DNA of 15,358 nucleotides from Bacteroidota bacterium (GCA_024278565.1 JAJRSY010000274.1:1-15358), one strand, 5' to 3'; counted from the first letter of the stretch, positions 7,955-15,272 are shown. Numbers and translations are program-made. The notes: generated by a model from the sequence alone, not told the origin.

Positions 7955-8671
7955 ATGGATAGAAGAAAAAGTATACAAACCATAATTTTGGGTGCAGGGG
8001 CATCGGCCATTGTTTTTCACGGTTGTAAAACCGAAGGCGATAAAACAACAACGGATATAGCCCACAGTAGTGATCCTGATTTTTTTGGAAGAACCCCTGA
8101 AGAGTTAGAACGTATTGAGAAACTAAATGCCGAGACACTTTTTAACGAACATGAAATGGAGACCATTGCCGTTTTGAGTACCGTGATCCTTCCCCCGAAA
8201 GAACCTCATGGTGGACCCATTGAGGCCGAGGTGCCAGAGTTTATAGAATTTATGGGAAAAGATATTCCCGAACTAGAGACCCCCTTATTGGGTGGCCTGA
8301 TGTGGCTCGATCATAAATGCAATACCGAGTTTGGGGCTGAATTCAAAACAGCCACCTTAGAGCAGCAGAAAAAAATACTGGATCCTATTGCCTATCACGA
8401 TACAGAGGTGCCCCTAGACGAACAGACCTTGGAAATACAATTTTTTGCCCTAATGCGAAATCTAGTTGTTTCGGGCTATTACACCTCAAAAATGGGCATT
8501 GCCGATTTGGGCTATAAAGGCAATATGCCCAATATATGGGACGGCGTGCCGCAAGATGTACTAGATCAACACGGTGTGGAGTACGACCCTGAATGGATTG
8601 CCAAATGTATCGATCAAAGTACCCGTGCTACTATTGCCACATGGGATGCCGAGGGAAATCTTTTGACCTAA
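7955..8671 (+). CDS. Gluconate 2-dehydrogenase subunit 3 family protein, Tat leader
   Basis: 238 residues from ATG 7955; an in-frame upstream ATG at 7874 would overlap the oxidoreductase by 79 bases and bury the leader, so it is rejected. MDRRKSIQ followed by a hydrophobic stretch (IILGAGASAIVF) is a twin-arginine leader, and C24 in FHGCK may be a lipoprotein cysteine. The rest fits the Gluconate_2-dh3 family: TLFNEHEMETIAVLSTVILP at about 52-71, then GGLMWLDHKC and a conserved FFALMRNLVVSGYYTS near the middle. In membrane-bound gluconate and glucose dehydrogenases this small subunit carries the Tat signal and escorts the leaderless FAD subunit to the periplasm. Spacing to 6228-7952 is two bases, so the pair is co-transcribed. 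No cytochrome c subunit follows, so the electron acceptor is unknown. Confidence 0.9.
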   Translation: MDRRKSIQTIILGAGASAIVFHGCKTEGDKTTTDIAHSSDPDFFGRTPEELERIEKLNAETLFNEHEMETIAVLSTVILPPKEPHGGPIEAEVPEFIEFMGKDIPELETPLLGGLMWLDHKCNTEFGAEFKTATLEQQKKILDPIAYHDTEVPLDEQTLEIQFFALMRNLVVSGYYTSKMGIADLGYKGNMPNIWDGVPQDVLDQHGVEYDPEWIAKCIDQSTRATIATWDAEGNLLT

Positions 8672-8727
8672 GCAGACATGCAGGTTAATTCAAGTTCAAG
8701 CTCAAAAACAAAAATAACAACAACAAA

Positions 8728-9219
8728 ATGAAAAAATTAGCACTACTTACGCTCGTAATGACTTTTGCCTATTCGCTGTCGGTCCAATAAACGGGTTTAC
8801 AACTATTGCAGCCTTCGTAATCAATTTAAAAAAGATGTACCGGGTACTTTGGACTTGATCCAATCTTGGGGCGTTACCAATTTGGAAGGTGGTGATTCTT
8901 ATGGAGTACCGTTGGAAGAATTTAAGGTCATGCTCGCCGAACGTAATTTTAATATGGTCAGTGTACAGGGTGGTTATCAAGGATTTAAAGAATGATGTGG
9001 GTAAGGTAATCGAAAGCGCAAAAGCTTACGGTGCTACTTATGTCATGTGCGCATGGATAGACCATAAAGGAGACGATTTCGATATCAACAATACAAAAGA
9101 AGCTGTTGAAGTATTCAATGCGGCCGGAAAACAACTAAGCAAAGCAGGATTAAAACTGGTGTACCACATGCATGGGTATGAATTTCGCCCTTATGAAGAC
9201 GGCACTTTATTTGATTTTA
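8728..9219 (+). pseudogene. Secreted sugar phosphate isomerase/epimerase-like (TIM barrel) gene, broken and 3'-truncated
   Basis: The start MKKLALLTLVMTFAYSLSVQ is a signal peptide. TAA at 8788-8790 stops it, and TGLQL follows; a +1 shift near 8803-8809 leads to SLRNQFKKDVPGTLDLI, and another near 8981 (one extra G) leads to DLKNDVGKVIESAKAYGATY. The last family-like residues are KLVYHMHGYEFRPYEDGTLFDF, ending near 9218. These match the first half of the xylose-isomerase-like TIM-barrel proteins (AP endonuclease 2 superfamily), which are about 280-300 residues. The second half, with the rest of the metal site, is gone and an insertion-sequence end follows at once. It lies 56 bases behind the dehydrogenase operon, where Bacteroidota often keep a periplasmic enzyme acting on the oxidised sugar, so it was probably the operon's third gene. 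Confidence 0.85.
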
Positions 9220-9696
9220 GAGGGTTACAAATAATCACTTAAAATCACAGAAATAATTTTTTATGATACTTAAAGGCGAAGATCTGTTAGGGTTCACAGA
9301 TAGATTTAAAGATGACATGGCTTGTTTACCAGTACTTGGCCGATATAAAATGGAGCAGGCTTTAGTTGTAAAAAGTGTGGTCGTGAAAAGCATACGATAC
9401 GCAAAAAGAACTTGACTGGGGATTGCAATAAGTGCCATCATATAGAAAGCCCCACCGCTAACACTTTATTCCATCGAATTCGTTTTGGGATCCGTAAAGT
9501 ATTTACCATTGTTTTCAAGATGAGTGCTACCACAAAAGGAATATCCTCCCAACAAGTAGCTAAACGCTATAGCATTTTACCAACCACCTCTTGGACATTT
9601 ATGCATAAAGTCAGAAAAGCAATGGAGAGCAGTAAACAATACCCAATGGAAGGAGGGGTGCACGTTGACGGGTTTGTTTACGGGGGCAAGGAAACT
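9220..9696 (+). mobile_element. Remnant of an IS1595-family insertion sequence, right end missing
   Basis: The left boundary is placed where the isomerase reading frame loses family similarity, at about 9219-9222 (AGAGGGTTACAAATAATC). The right boundary is where the transposase frame stops looking like IS1595 (after GGKE at 9693) and the antisense lipoprotein frame begins. No matching right inverted repeat or target duplication is seen, so the element lost its 3' part together with flanking DNA. Confidence 0.7.
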
Positions 9697-9702
9697 TACT
9701 GA
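9263..9702 (+). pseudogene. IS1595-family (ISXO2-like) transposase, frameshifted and truncated
   Basis: Three frames must be joined. ATG 9263 gives LLGFTDRFKDDMACL; one base on, QYLADIKWS appears; then from about 9357 GFSCKKCGREKHTIRKKN and LTGDCNKCHHIESPTANTLF run on in the third frame. CKKC and CNKCHH form the N-terminal zinc-ribbon typical of IS1595 transposases. Further motifs are SATTKGISSQQVAKRY (helix-turn-helix region) and VHVDGFVYGGKE, where the family normally has HVDE; the aspartate of the DDE-type site remains and the next glutamate is G. The frame ends at TGA 9700-9702 right after GGKE, so most of the catalytic domain is lost. It cannot be active. Confidence 0.85.
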
Positions 9703-9985
9703 TCTTATTCCAGCCAATGGACTCTGAAAAAGTACTGTCCACAAAGTTTATGTATGTTTTGGTTATGGTCGGGTCATGAACCCGTTTTTCTTTCCAGCTT
9801 TCATAGTTCCTTTGAAAAGTGGCTTTGGTTTCATTATTTATTGTTTCTAAAATAGCTTTCTTTTCCTGTTTAAAGTCGACTGTTTGATTGGTGGTGTTCT
9901 CTGTTTTTTCGCTTACTGGTTCTTTGCAGCTATTTGCACAGCGCAAAGTTGTGAAAATAAAAATTGCGAGTACCTTCCTGTTCAT
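9692..9985 (-). pseudogene. Small lipoprotein gene (possibly NTF2/SnoaL-like), 3' end lost at the IS junction
   Basis: Read from ATG 9985 on the minus strand: MNRKVLAIFIFTTLRCANSC is a lipoprotein-like leader (cysteine at 20, imperfect lipobox ANSC), followed by a Glu/Thr-rich linker and KKAILETINNETKATFQRNY then ESWKEKRVHDPTITKTYINF, ending at SIGWNKISKF. The pattern of an initial helix, a W, a string of short strands and GW..I is like periplasmic NTF2-fold (SnoaL/DUF4440-type) proteins of Flavobacteria, but that is by eye only. Past 9692 the frame reads antisense through the insertion sequence to a stop at 9611-9613, adding about 27 foreign residues. A whole NTF2 domain would need some 60 more native residues, so the gene is truncated. 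Confidence 0.65.
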
Positions 9986-10334
9986 GGTTTTGTTTTTTTA
10001 GTCGTTGCCAACATCTTTATAAAAGTCATAAAAGAAGATTGAAATACCAATTGAATTGGAAGTATTTTGGTTCTAAATGTATTTTTGAACGGCTACTCAG
10101 AACCTATTCGTTTAAGAGTATTAATATAGATGAGAAGAATCGGCTCTGATATTTTGATAGTGTGGCTCTAAGGGTTGTGATGGAAAGGTAGAGGGTGCAT
10201 AGCTGCCGACTATTAGGGTAGGGTAAGGTATTGGACGTCAAAAACCAAAAACACAAAAGAGATTTAGGTATGTATTGTAGAAAGCGGAAACAAAGTCTAT
10301 TTATTCTACCTCATATAGCGTGAAGTAGATGAAA
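9986..10334. other. Gene-free stretch between lipoprotein remnant and SNF2 gene
   Basis: No gene, RNA or mobile-element end recognised. A 61-codon plus-strand ORF (9964-10149) overlaps the lipoprotein start and has no family features. The stretch should contain the promoter for the lipoprotein gene near 9986-10050, but no clear TAnnTTTG box was found. A 7-bp imperfect stem (10307-10329) lies just past the SNF2 stop codon without a U tract, so it is not called a terminator. Confidence 0.5.
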
Positions 10335-13300
10335 TTAACTGAAAAGTTCTTTTATTTGTTTGGCATCAAATGTTTTTTTGATTTTATCAACTTGAATTAT
10401 ACTTTCAGAAACTTGCTTCTTTTTATTTTGAAGATTGGTTATTTTTTCTTCAATAGTATCTTTACAGATCATTTTGTAAGCCATTACCTTTTTATCTTGC
10501 CCAATTCTGTAACAGCGATCAATGGCCTGATTTTCAACAGCGGGGTTCCACCATGGATCAACTAAAAAAACATAATCGGCCGCCATTAAATTCAAACCAA
10601 CTCCTCCAGCTTTTAAACTGATTAGAAAAACCCTGATCTTATTGTTCTCTTGAAAATTTTGCACTTTTTCTTCTCTGTTCCTTGTTTTTCCATCAAGATA
10701 TTCGTAAACAATATCGTACTCTTCCAACCTATCTTTTATTAGTTTTAACATTGATGTAAATTGTGAAAACACTAATATTTTATGGTCAGCGGTCTTACTT
10801 CTTATATTTTCAATAAGTATATCTAATTTAATAGAAGCTTTTCCAAAATCACCATCATCGTTTAATAATTCAGGAGAATTACAAATTTGGCGTAGTTTGG
10901 TCAGTCCTTCCAAAACATACATTTGTGATTTTGCCACGCCATTTTTATCAATTTTATTTAAGAGATAATCACGGAATTTGTTTTTAAAAACATCATATAC
11001 CTTTCTTTGCTCAACACCCATTTCACAATATAAAATGGTTTCGGTTTTTTCTGGTAGATCATTGGCAACTTGTTTTTTGGTTCGTCTTAATAAAAAAGGA
11101 TGAATTATTTTACCCAATAAGAATGAGGCTTGTTCGTCTTTGTTTTTATCTATTGCCTCTGAAAATTCTTTTTTAAAATGAGACATTGCTCCTAAAATAC
11201 CAGGATTTAAAAAGTTCATCTGAGCATATAGGTCAAATGTATTATTTTCAATTGGTGTTCCTGTCAATGCCAATCTATTTTCAGATTGCAATAACCTTAC
11301 TGCTTTGTATCGTTTTGAATTCGGATTTTTAATAGCTTGACTTTCATCTAAAATCACATAACCGAATTTGGTGTCTTTTAAAAAATCAATATCATTTAAC
11401 AATGAACCATAGGTTGAAAGAATGATGTCGTGTTTAGAGAAATATTTTAACAACTCTTTTCTTTTAGAACCTATATAAGAAAGTGTTTTTAGTGAAGGGC
11501 AAAATTTTTCGATTTCTTTTTCCCAATTAAAAATCAAAGAAGTTGGCATAATAACCAAATGCGGATATTTAGCTTTCTTTTTTGATTTTAGATGACTTAA
11601 AAACGTAATGACTTGCAAGGTTTTACCTAAACCCATGTCGTCAGCAAGGCATCCGCCCAATTTATTTTCATCTAAAAACCCCAACCAGTTTAAACCTTGT
11701 TTTTGGTAGGGTCGCAAAGTTGCTTTAATATTTTTTGGAACATTTAGTGATATTGAAGTTTCTAGGTTTTGTAAGCGTAACTTTTTTTGTTGTAGTTCTA
11801 TTAAAAATTTTGGTGTGGTTTCTAATTCATCATGTAACTCATCAATAATATTAAATTGATAGTTGGAAATTTTTATGGAATCATTTTTAACCTCTCCTAC
11901 TTTAAAATAGGTAACTAGTTTTTTAAGCCATTTTTCAGGCAAAATACCAAGGCTACCATCATTTAATTGTATATACTTACTTTTATTTAATAAAGCTTTT
12001 CTAATCTCTTTAAGAGAAACCTGTTCTTTCCCAAATTTTACTACTATTTCTAAATCAAACCAATCTATATTTGATTTAACGCTCATGGAAACCACTGGCT
12101 TGTTTAAATTGTACTTAAATGACTTTAAGTCATTTGCGCCAAAAATAGTTATGCTTTTATGTTTTAGTTTTTCAGACGCTTTTAAAAGCCACTCGTTTTC
12201 AATAAGTTGGTAAGGTGTTAAGGAAAAAACAGTTTCTTGATGTTCAAAATCAGGGTGCAAATCTTTAAATTCTTCTAAAAAATCATTTTCGAAGGCATCA
12301 TTTCGAGGTGCTATTTTTTGTTCTTTTTCATCAAATAATTGTTCTTTTGAATGTAATAATATCAGCTTTTCATCATATTGAACCGCTAATTTAAAAATCA
12401 CATATTCTCCTTCATAGTCAGAAAGATATACTTGTTTTTTTAAATTGGTCTCTATTGTTTTTTTCTTCGACTTCTTATAAACAGTGGTTTTAACTTCAAA
12501 ATGTGCTGTTAAAGGTGCTATGATTTCTTTATATAATTGGGGGAAATCCTTTTTTTGAAAATTCAATTCCCCTTTATTTTGAAATTTATTGATATAAATG
12601 TAATTGTACAGATTATCAAAAAAATAGATATTCTCTTTTATTTTACAGAAAAAAGGATATATTTTTACTAGACTAGAGTCTATTTGATATGTTTTACCTT
12701 CAATTGCTAATTTTCCTTTAAGGGTATAAAAATCTTCCCTTTCTGTTAAGGTGAAAAATATTTTAGGGTTATCGGGCTTAAAAATTATCGGTTTTAGGTT
12801 CTTTCTTATAAGTGATTTTTGATTTTTTTTCTCAAAAAACAACTGTTTTTTCGATGCTTTAATAAAATCTTGAAAACTGATAAATGCTTTTCTAAAGTTT
12901 TCAATACTAAAATCATCAATGGAATTATAATTAAAATCTTGAAAACCCAACGCTTTTATTGTTATTAATTTATCTTCAGCAGTGAAGTTTTTTGTCAATT
13001 CAATAAAATCATAATTATCAATATCCTGAAAAGACGAAATAAATTCAGCACTTCTTTTTTTGTATTTTGCCCTGAATGGTATTAAGTTAAAATAAGGAAT
13101 TTTTTTTTGAGTGGATAACTCAATACAGAAGCCTAAACCATGTGTTCTTTCAGTAGTTTTTTCTTCTTCTTTTAGAATATATAACAAATCCTTTTTCTCT
13201 ATCGTTGGAATAATATTTTCTTTTGCAACAGCTAAAGAAGGTACAATGTTTTTAACCTTTTCAACAACTTCCAAACCATTAATACCTAAAGAAAATTTAA

Positions 13301-14000
13301 ATAATTTTTCATAATCATCATCTAAGGAGATATCATAGCCTTGTAAAAATGCTGCAATGGAATCGTTTAAATAATTTGGACTAAAAATATTTTCGCCATA
13401 TTTTTTAAGAATGTAAGAAAGTGCCGTTGTAATATGTTCACAATACTTCTTCTTATCTCTACAAGAACAGTTTGTATCTAAAATATTGCTTTCGGGCTTG
13501 TATATAAAAGTTTGATTTTCACCATAATAATAATTATAAGATGATGTGGTAATTTTATTTTTTTCTAGTAACTGTGTTTTAACGGTATATCGATTGTAAT
13601 ATTCTTTACGAACGTTATTCCCAAGTAAATTTATAATCTCTTTGGTGAGAAAATGATTTTCTAAAATAATCTCAGGTTCTTTTTTCTCAACAACAGTATT
13701 TCCAAATAAATCTTTATTTAGCTTTGAGTTCCCTTTTTCTTTGTTTAAAATAAAATCAATACCAGCAACTTCATGTTTGCATAACCCACCATAATCATAA
13801 GGGCAAGTGCAAGTGCTATTTATCTTTTTATTATGTTGTTTGATCTCTATTAAATAAGGTCTGCTTTCAGAACCTTTATAGATAAATGTATAGCTATAAG
13901 TAGAGTCGTTGACATTATTTAATGAAATGTGTTTTGCTCTGCTACGAATGGTACTATTGGAAAGTTGCTTTTTATATTTTTGTAATAATTCTGAATTCAT
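10335..14000 (-). CDS. SNF2-family DEAD/DEAH-type ATPase with two N-terminal SWIM zinc motifs
   Basis: 1221 residues. Two CxC-x(n)-CxH motifs stand near the N terminus: C64, C66, C74, H76 and C178, C180, C187, H189, both SWIM-type zinc sites for nucleic-acid or protein contact. A long middle region (about 200-740) has no recognised domain. The SNF2 motor follows: RPYQKQGLNWL, then ADDMGLGKT with K793 (Walker A), DESQ at 885-888 (Walker B), LTGTPIENN, and a helicase C lobe with FSQFTSM, AGGVGLNL and QAIDRCYRIGQ (R1162, R1165 in motif VI). SNF2 motors translocate on double-stranded DNA and remodel protein-DNA complexes, so the protein is cytosolic. Start: the ATG at 14000 is the first in the frame and precedes the first SWIM motif by a plausible 63 residues. 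The gene is much more AT-rich than its neighbours and isolated, suggesting transfer. The cellular role is unknown. Confidence 0.93.
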   Translation of the reverse strand: MNSELLQKYKKQLSNSTIRSRAKHISLNNVNDSTYSYTFIYKGSESRPYLIEIKQHNKKINSTCTCPYDYGGLCKHEVAGIDFILNKEKGNSKLNKDLFGNTVVEKKEPEIILENHFLTKEIINLLGNNVRKEYYNRYTVKTQLLEKNKITTSSYNYYYGENQTFIYKPESNILDTNCSCRDKKKYCEHITTALSYILKKYGENIFSPNYLNDSIAAFLQGYDISLDDDYEKLFKFSLGINGLEVVEKVKNIVPSLAVAKENIIPTIEKKDLLYILKEEEKTTERTHGLGFCIELSTQKKIPYFNLIPFRAKYKKRSAEFISSFQDIDNYDFIELTKNFTAEDKLITIKALGFQDFNYNSIDDFSIENFRKAFISFQDFIKASKKQLFFEKKNQKSLIRKNLKPIIFKPDNPKIFFTLTEREDFYTLKGKLAIEGKTYQIDSSLVKIYPFFCKIKENIYFFDNLYNYIYINKFQNKGELNFQKKDFPQLYKEIIAPLTAHFEVKTTVYKKSKKKTIETNLKKQVYLSDYEGEYVIFKLAVQYDEKLILLHSKEQLFDEKEQKIAPRNDAFENDFLEEFKDLHPDFEHQETVFSLTPYQLIENEWLLKASEKLKHKSITIFGANDLKSFKYNLNKPVVSMSVKSNIDWFDLEIVVKFGKEQVSLKEIRKALLNKSKYIQLNDGSLGILPEKWLKKLVTYFKVGEVKNDSIKISNYQFNIIDELHDELETTPKFLIELQQKKLRLQNLETSISLNVPKNIKATLRPYQKQGLNWLGFLDENKLGGCLADDMGLGKTLQVITFLSHLKSKKKAKYPHLVIMPTSLIFNWEKEIEKFCPSLKTLSYIGSKRKELLKYFSKHDIILSTYGSLLNDIDFLKDTKFGYVILDESQAIKNPNSKRYKAVRLLQSENRLALTGTPIENNTFDLYAQMNFLNPGILGAMSHFKKEFSEAIDKNKDEQASFLLGKIIHPFLLRRTKKQVANDLPEKTETILYCEMGVEQRKVYDVFKNKFRDYLLNKIDKNGVAKSQMYVLEGLTKLRQICNSPELLNDDGDFGKASIKLDILIENIRSKTADHKILVFSQFTSMLKLIKDRLEEYDIVYEYLDGKTRNREEKVQNFQENNKIRVFLISLKAGGVGLNLMAADYVFLVDPWWNPAVENQAIDRCYRIGQDKKVMAYKMICKDTIEEKITNLQNKKKQVSESIIQVDKIKKTFDAKQIKELFS

Positions 14001-14308
14001 TTGGTGATTTTTTCAACAATAAAAATAGGGCGATAAAATAAAAATAAAAAGTTTAAACTAGTTCTTATTACATAGGTGAATAGAAACCGTGGTTATTATT
14101 GTTTTAACATATTCATTTTTAATTTGTCCAGTGAGTGTCTAAAGCCCCATAGTTTATAATAGCTGGATTAATAATTGCTTTTCATCGTTCATTTTTCACA
14201 AAGAAAGAAGCCCATGACCGTTTTCACAACCATTGCTGAAATTAGTTGCTATGGTGTAGGTCAGGTTACAAAAAATTATAAAAATAAATCTGTATCTTGA
14301 ACTTTACT
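14001..14308. other. AT-rich intergenic region between divergent SNF2 and VanX-like genes
   Basis: 308 bases that should hold both promoters, as the flanking genes are transcribed apart. No strong TAnnTTTG box was found for either; TATCTTG (14293-14299) is a weak match but too near the VanX-like start to leave much of a leader. No ORF, repeat or RNA structure recognised. Confidence 0.5.
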
Positions 14309-15031
14309 ATGAAGAAAACGATCAGTAGTGCCGTATTGTTTTTGCTTGTAGTGTATGCCTGTAAAGAAAGTGCGCAAAAAAAAGGAGACACAGAAATGAC
14401 GAAGGAAGTTATTGAGGTTTTCGATACCGTAAAACCCCCTGAGGTCATCAAAGAAAAAACATTCAGGTCTTTTGAGGGTATGGCAGATAGCACCTTTATA
14501 AGATTGGCCGATTTCAGCGATGGCTTTGTGTACGATATGCGCTATGCTACCGAGAACAATTTCTTAAAGGCCAAGGTTTATGATTGTGCCGAATGTTACA
14601 CAAGGGTAAAAACGGCAAGGGCATTGCTTGAGGCAAACAATGATTTTAAGAAGAAGGGGGTAAAGATTAAATTTTATGACTGTTACCGACCCAACTCGGT
14701 ACAGTACAGAATGTGGAAAATCGTACCGAATCCGCAATATGTGGCCAACCCCGTTAAGGGTTCGATCCATAACAAGGGTGGGGCCGTTGATATTACCTTG
14801 GTCACTTTGGAGGGAGAAGAACTTGATATGGGCACGGACTTCGATTTTTTCGGAAAAAGAGCTTACCATGATAATTTGGACCTGCCCCAAGAAATTCTCG
14901 ACAATAGAAAATTACTGAAAGAAACGATGGAGCGGCACGGCTTTTGGTCAATCAGAACCGAATGGTGGCACTATAACCTATCGACGGCCTCCAATGACAA
15001 AATCGCCAATTTTAAGTGGGCCTGTGAGTGA
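14309..15031 (+). CDS. D-alanyl-D-alanine dipeptidase (VanX/DdpX type, peptidase M15D), lipoprotein
   Basis: 240 residues from ATG 14309; the frame also allows TTG 14297, but that adds four residues before a good leader. MKKTISSAVLFLLVVYAC is a lipoprotein signal with C18, so the enzyme is likely tethered to an envelope membrane and faces the periplasm. The VanX zinc and catalytic residues line up with correct spacing: R127 in YDCYRP, H154 and D161 in SIHNKGGAVD (seven apart, as H116/D123 in VanX), E218 and H221 in EWWHYN (three apart, as E181/H184). FDFFGKRAYH and the terminal GFWSIRTEWWHY are also typical. The reaction is hydrolysis of D-Ala-D-Ala. A periplasmic location and the absence of vanH, vanA or vanS/R homologues argue for peptidoglycan dipeptide recycling or nutrition rather than glycopeptide resistance. 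Confidence 0.93.
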   Translation: MKKTISSAVLFLLVVYACKESAQKKGDTEMTKEVIEVFDTVKPPEVIKEKTFRSFEGMADSTFIRLADFSDGFVYDMRYATENNFLKAKVYDCAECYTRVKTARALLEANNDFKKKGVKIKFYDCYRPNSVQYRMWKIVPNPQYVANPVKGSIHNKGGAVDITLVTLEGEELDMGTDFDFFGKRAYHDNLDLPQEILDNRKLLKETMERHGFWSIRTEWWHYNLSTASNDKIANFKWACE

Positions 15032-15103
15032 ATCACAGCTACACGTTCGTTGGATTAAAATAACAAGCATACGAGGTATTTAGTGGAAGAAAGTTTTTTC
15101 AAT

Positions 15104-15120
15104 GAAAACCTAAGGTTTTC
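15104..15120. repeat. Perfect 7-bp inverted repeat (GAAAACC/GGTTTTC)
   Basis: Arms 15104-15110 and 15114-15120 around TAA, 72 bases after the VanX-like stop. It could form a short hairpin in the 3' region but lacks a U tract, so a terminator role is unproven. Confidence 0.5.
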
Positions 15121-15152
15121 AAACTTCCCTCTTAATGTGATGCAAGCCGGGG

Positions 15153-15176
15153 AACCTGCCAGCCGGCAGGCTGGTT
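15153..15176. repeat. 24-bp imperfect GC-rich palindrome
   Basis: Ten of twelve pairs match around the centre GCC|GGC (A/A and T/T mismatches). A tighter alternative is a CCAGCC/GGCTGG hairpin with loop GGCA at 15159-15174. It shares the core GCCGGCAGG with the next repeat and, less one base, with 5836-5843, so it is probably a variant of the same dispersed family. Confidence 0.65.
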
Positions 15177-15187
15177 AAACCCTAAGA

Positions 15188-15265
15188 GATTAAAAATCAC
15201 TGTTGTCCGATTAAAACCTGCCTGGCCGGCAGGCAGGTTTTATCGGACAACAATGATTGAAAATC
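15188..15265. repeat. 78-nt long inverted repeat containing copy 2 of the CCTGC..GGCAGG palindrome
   Basis: Arms 15201-15224 (TGTTGTCCGAT...) and 15230-15252 pair at every base except one bulged T in the left arm, around loop GCCGG. Beyond a single C/A mismatch, 15195-15199 pairs with 15254-15258, and after a 3x3 internal loop GATT (15188-15191) pairs with AATC (15262-15265). The centre, 15217-15237, is the 21-bp unit also found at 5827-5847. It sits just upstream of the next gene (ATG 15273), so it would lie in that gene's promoter or leader, or between the two genes as a bidirectional terminator-like structure. Confidence 0.85.
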
Positions 15266-15272
15266 AATAATT

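Noticed and set aside
9964..10149. 61-codon plus-strand ORF next to the lipoprotein remnant
   Set aside because: It overlaps the lipoprotein start on the other strand and shows no domain or leader features.
10307..10329. Possible terminator for the SNF2 gene on the minus strand
   Set aside because: Stem of seven pairs with a wobble and no U tract; too weak to call.
10335..14000. SNF2 gene as part of a DISARM-, Druantia- or Zorya-type defence system
   Set aside because: No methylase, nuclease, phospholipase-D or motor partner genes are adjacent; the double-SWIM layout is that of stand-alone SNF2 proteins.
14297..14308. TTG 14297 as start of the VanX-like gene
   Set aside because: A rare start only four codons ahead of an ATG that begins an ideal lipoprotein leader.
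14309..15031. VanX homologue as glycopeptide resistance gene
   Set aside because: No vanH, vanA or vanR/S homologue nearby, and the protein is an exported lipoprotein rather than cytosolic.
15121..15131. CAAACTTCCCT-like string resembling the inner part of the MITE terminal repeat
   Set aside because: Short partial match with no partner inverted copy and no target duplication around it.
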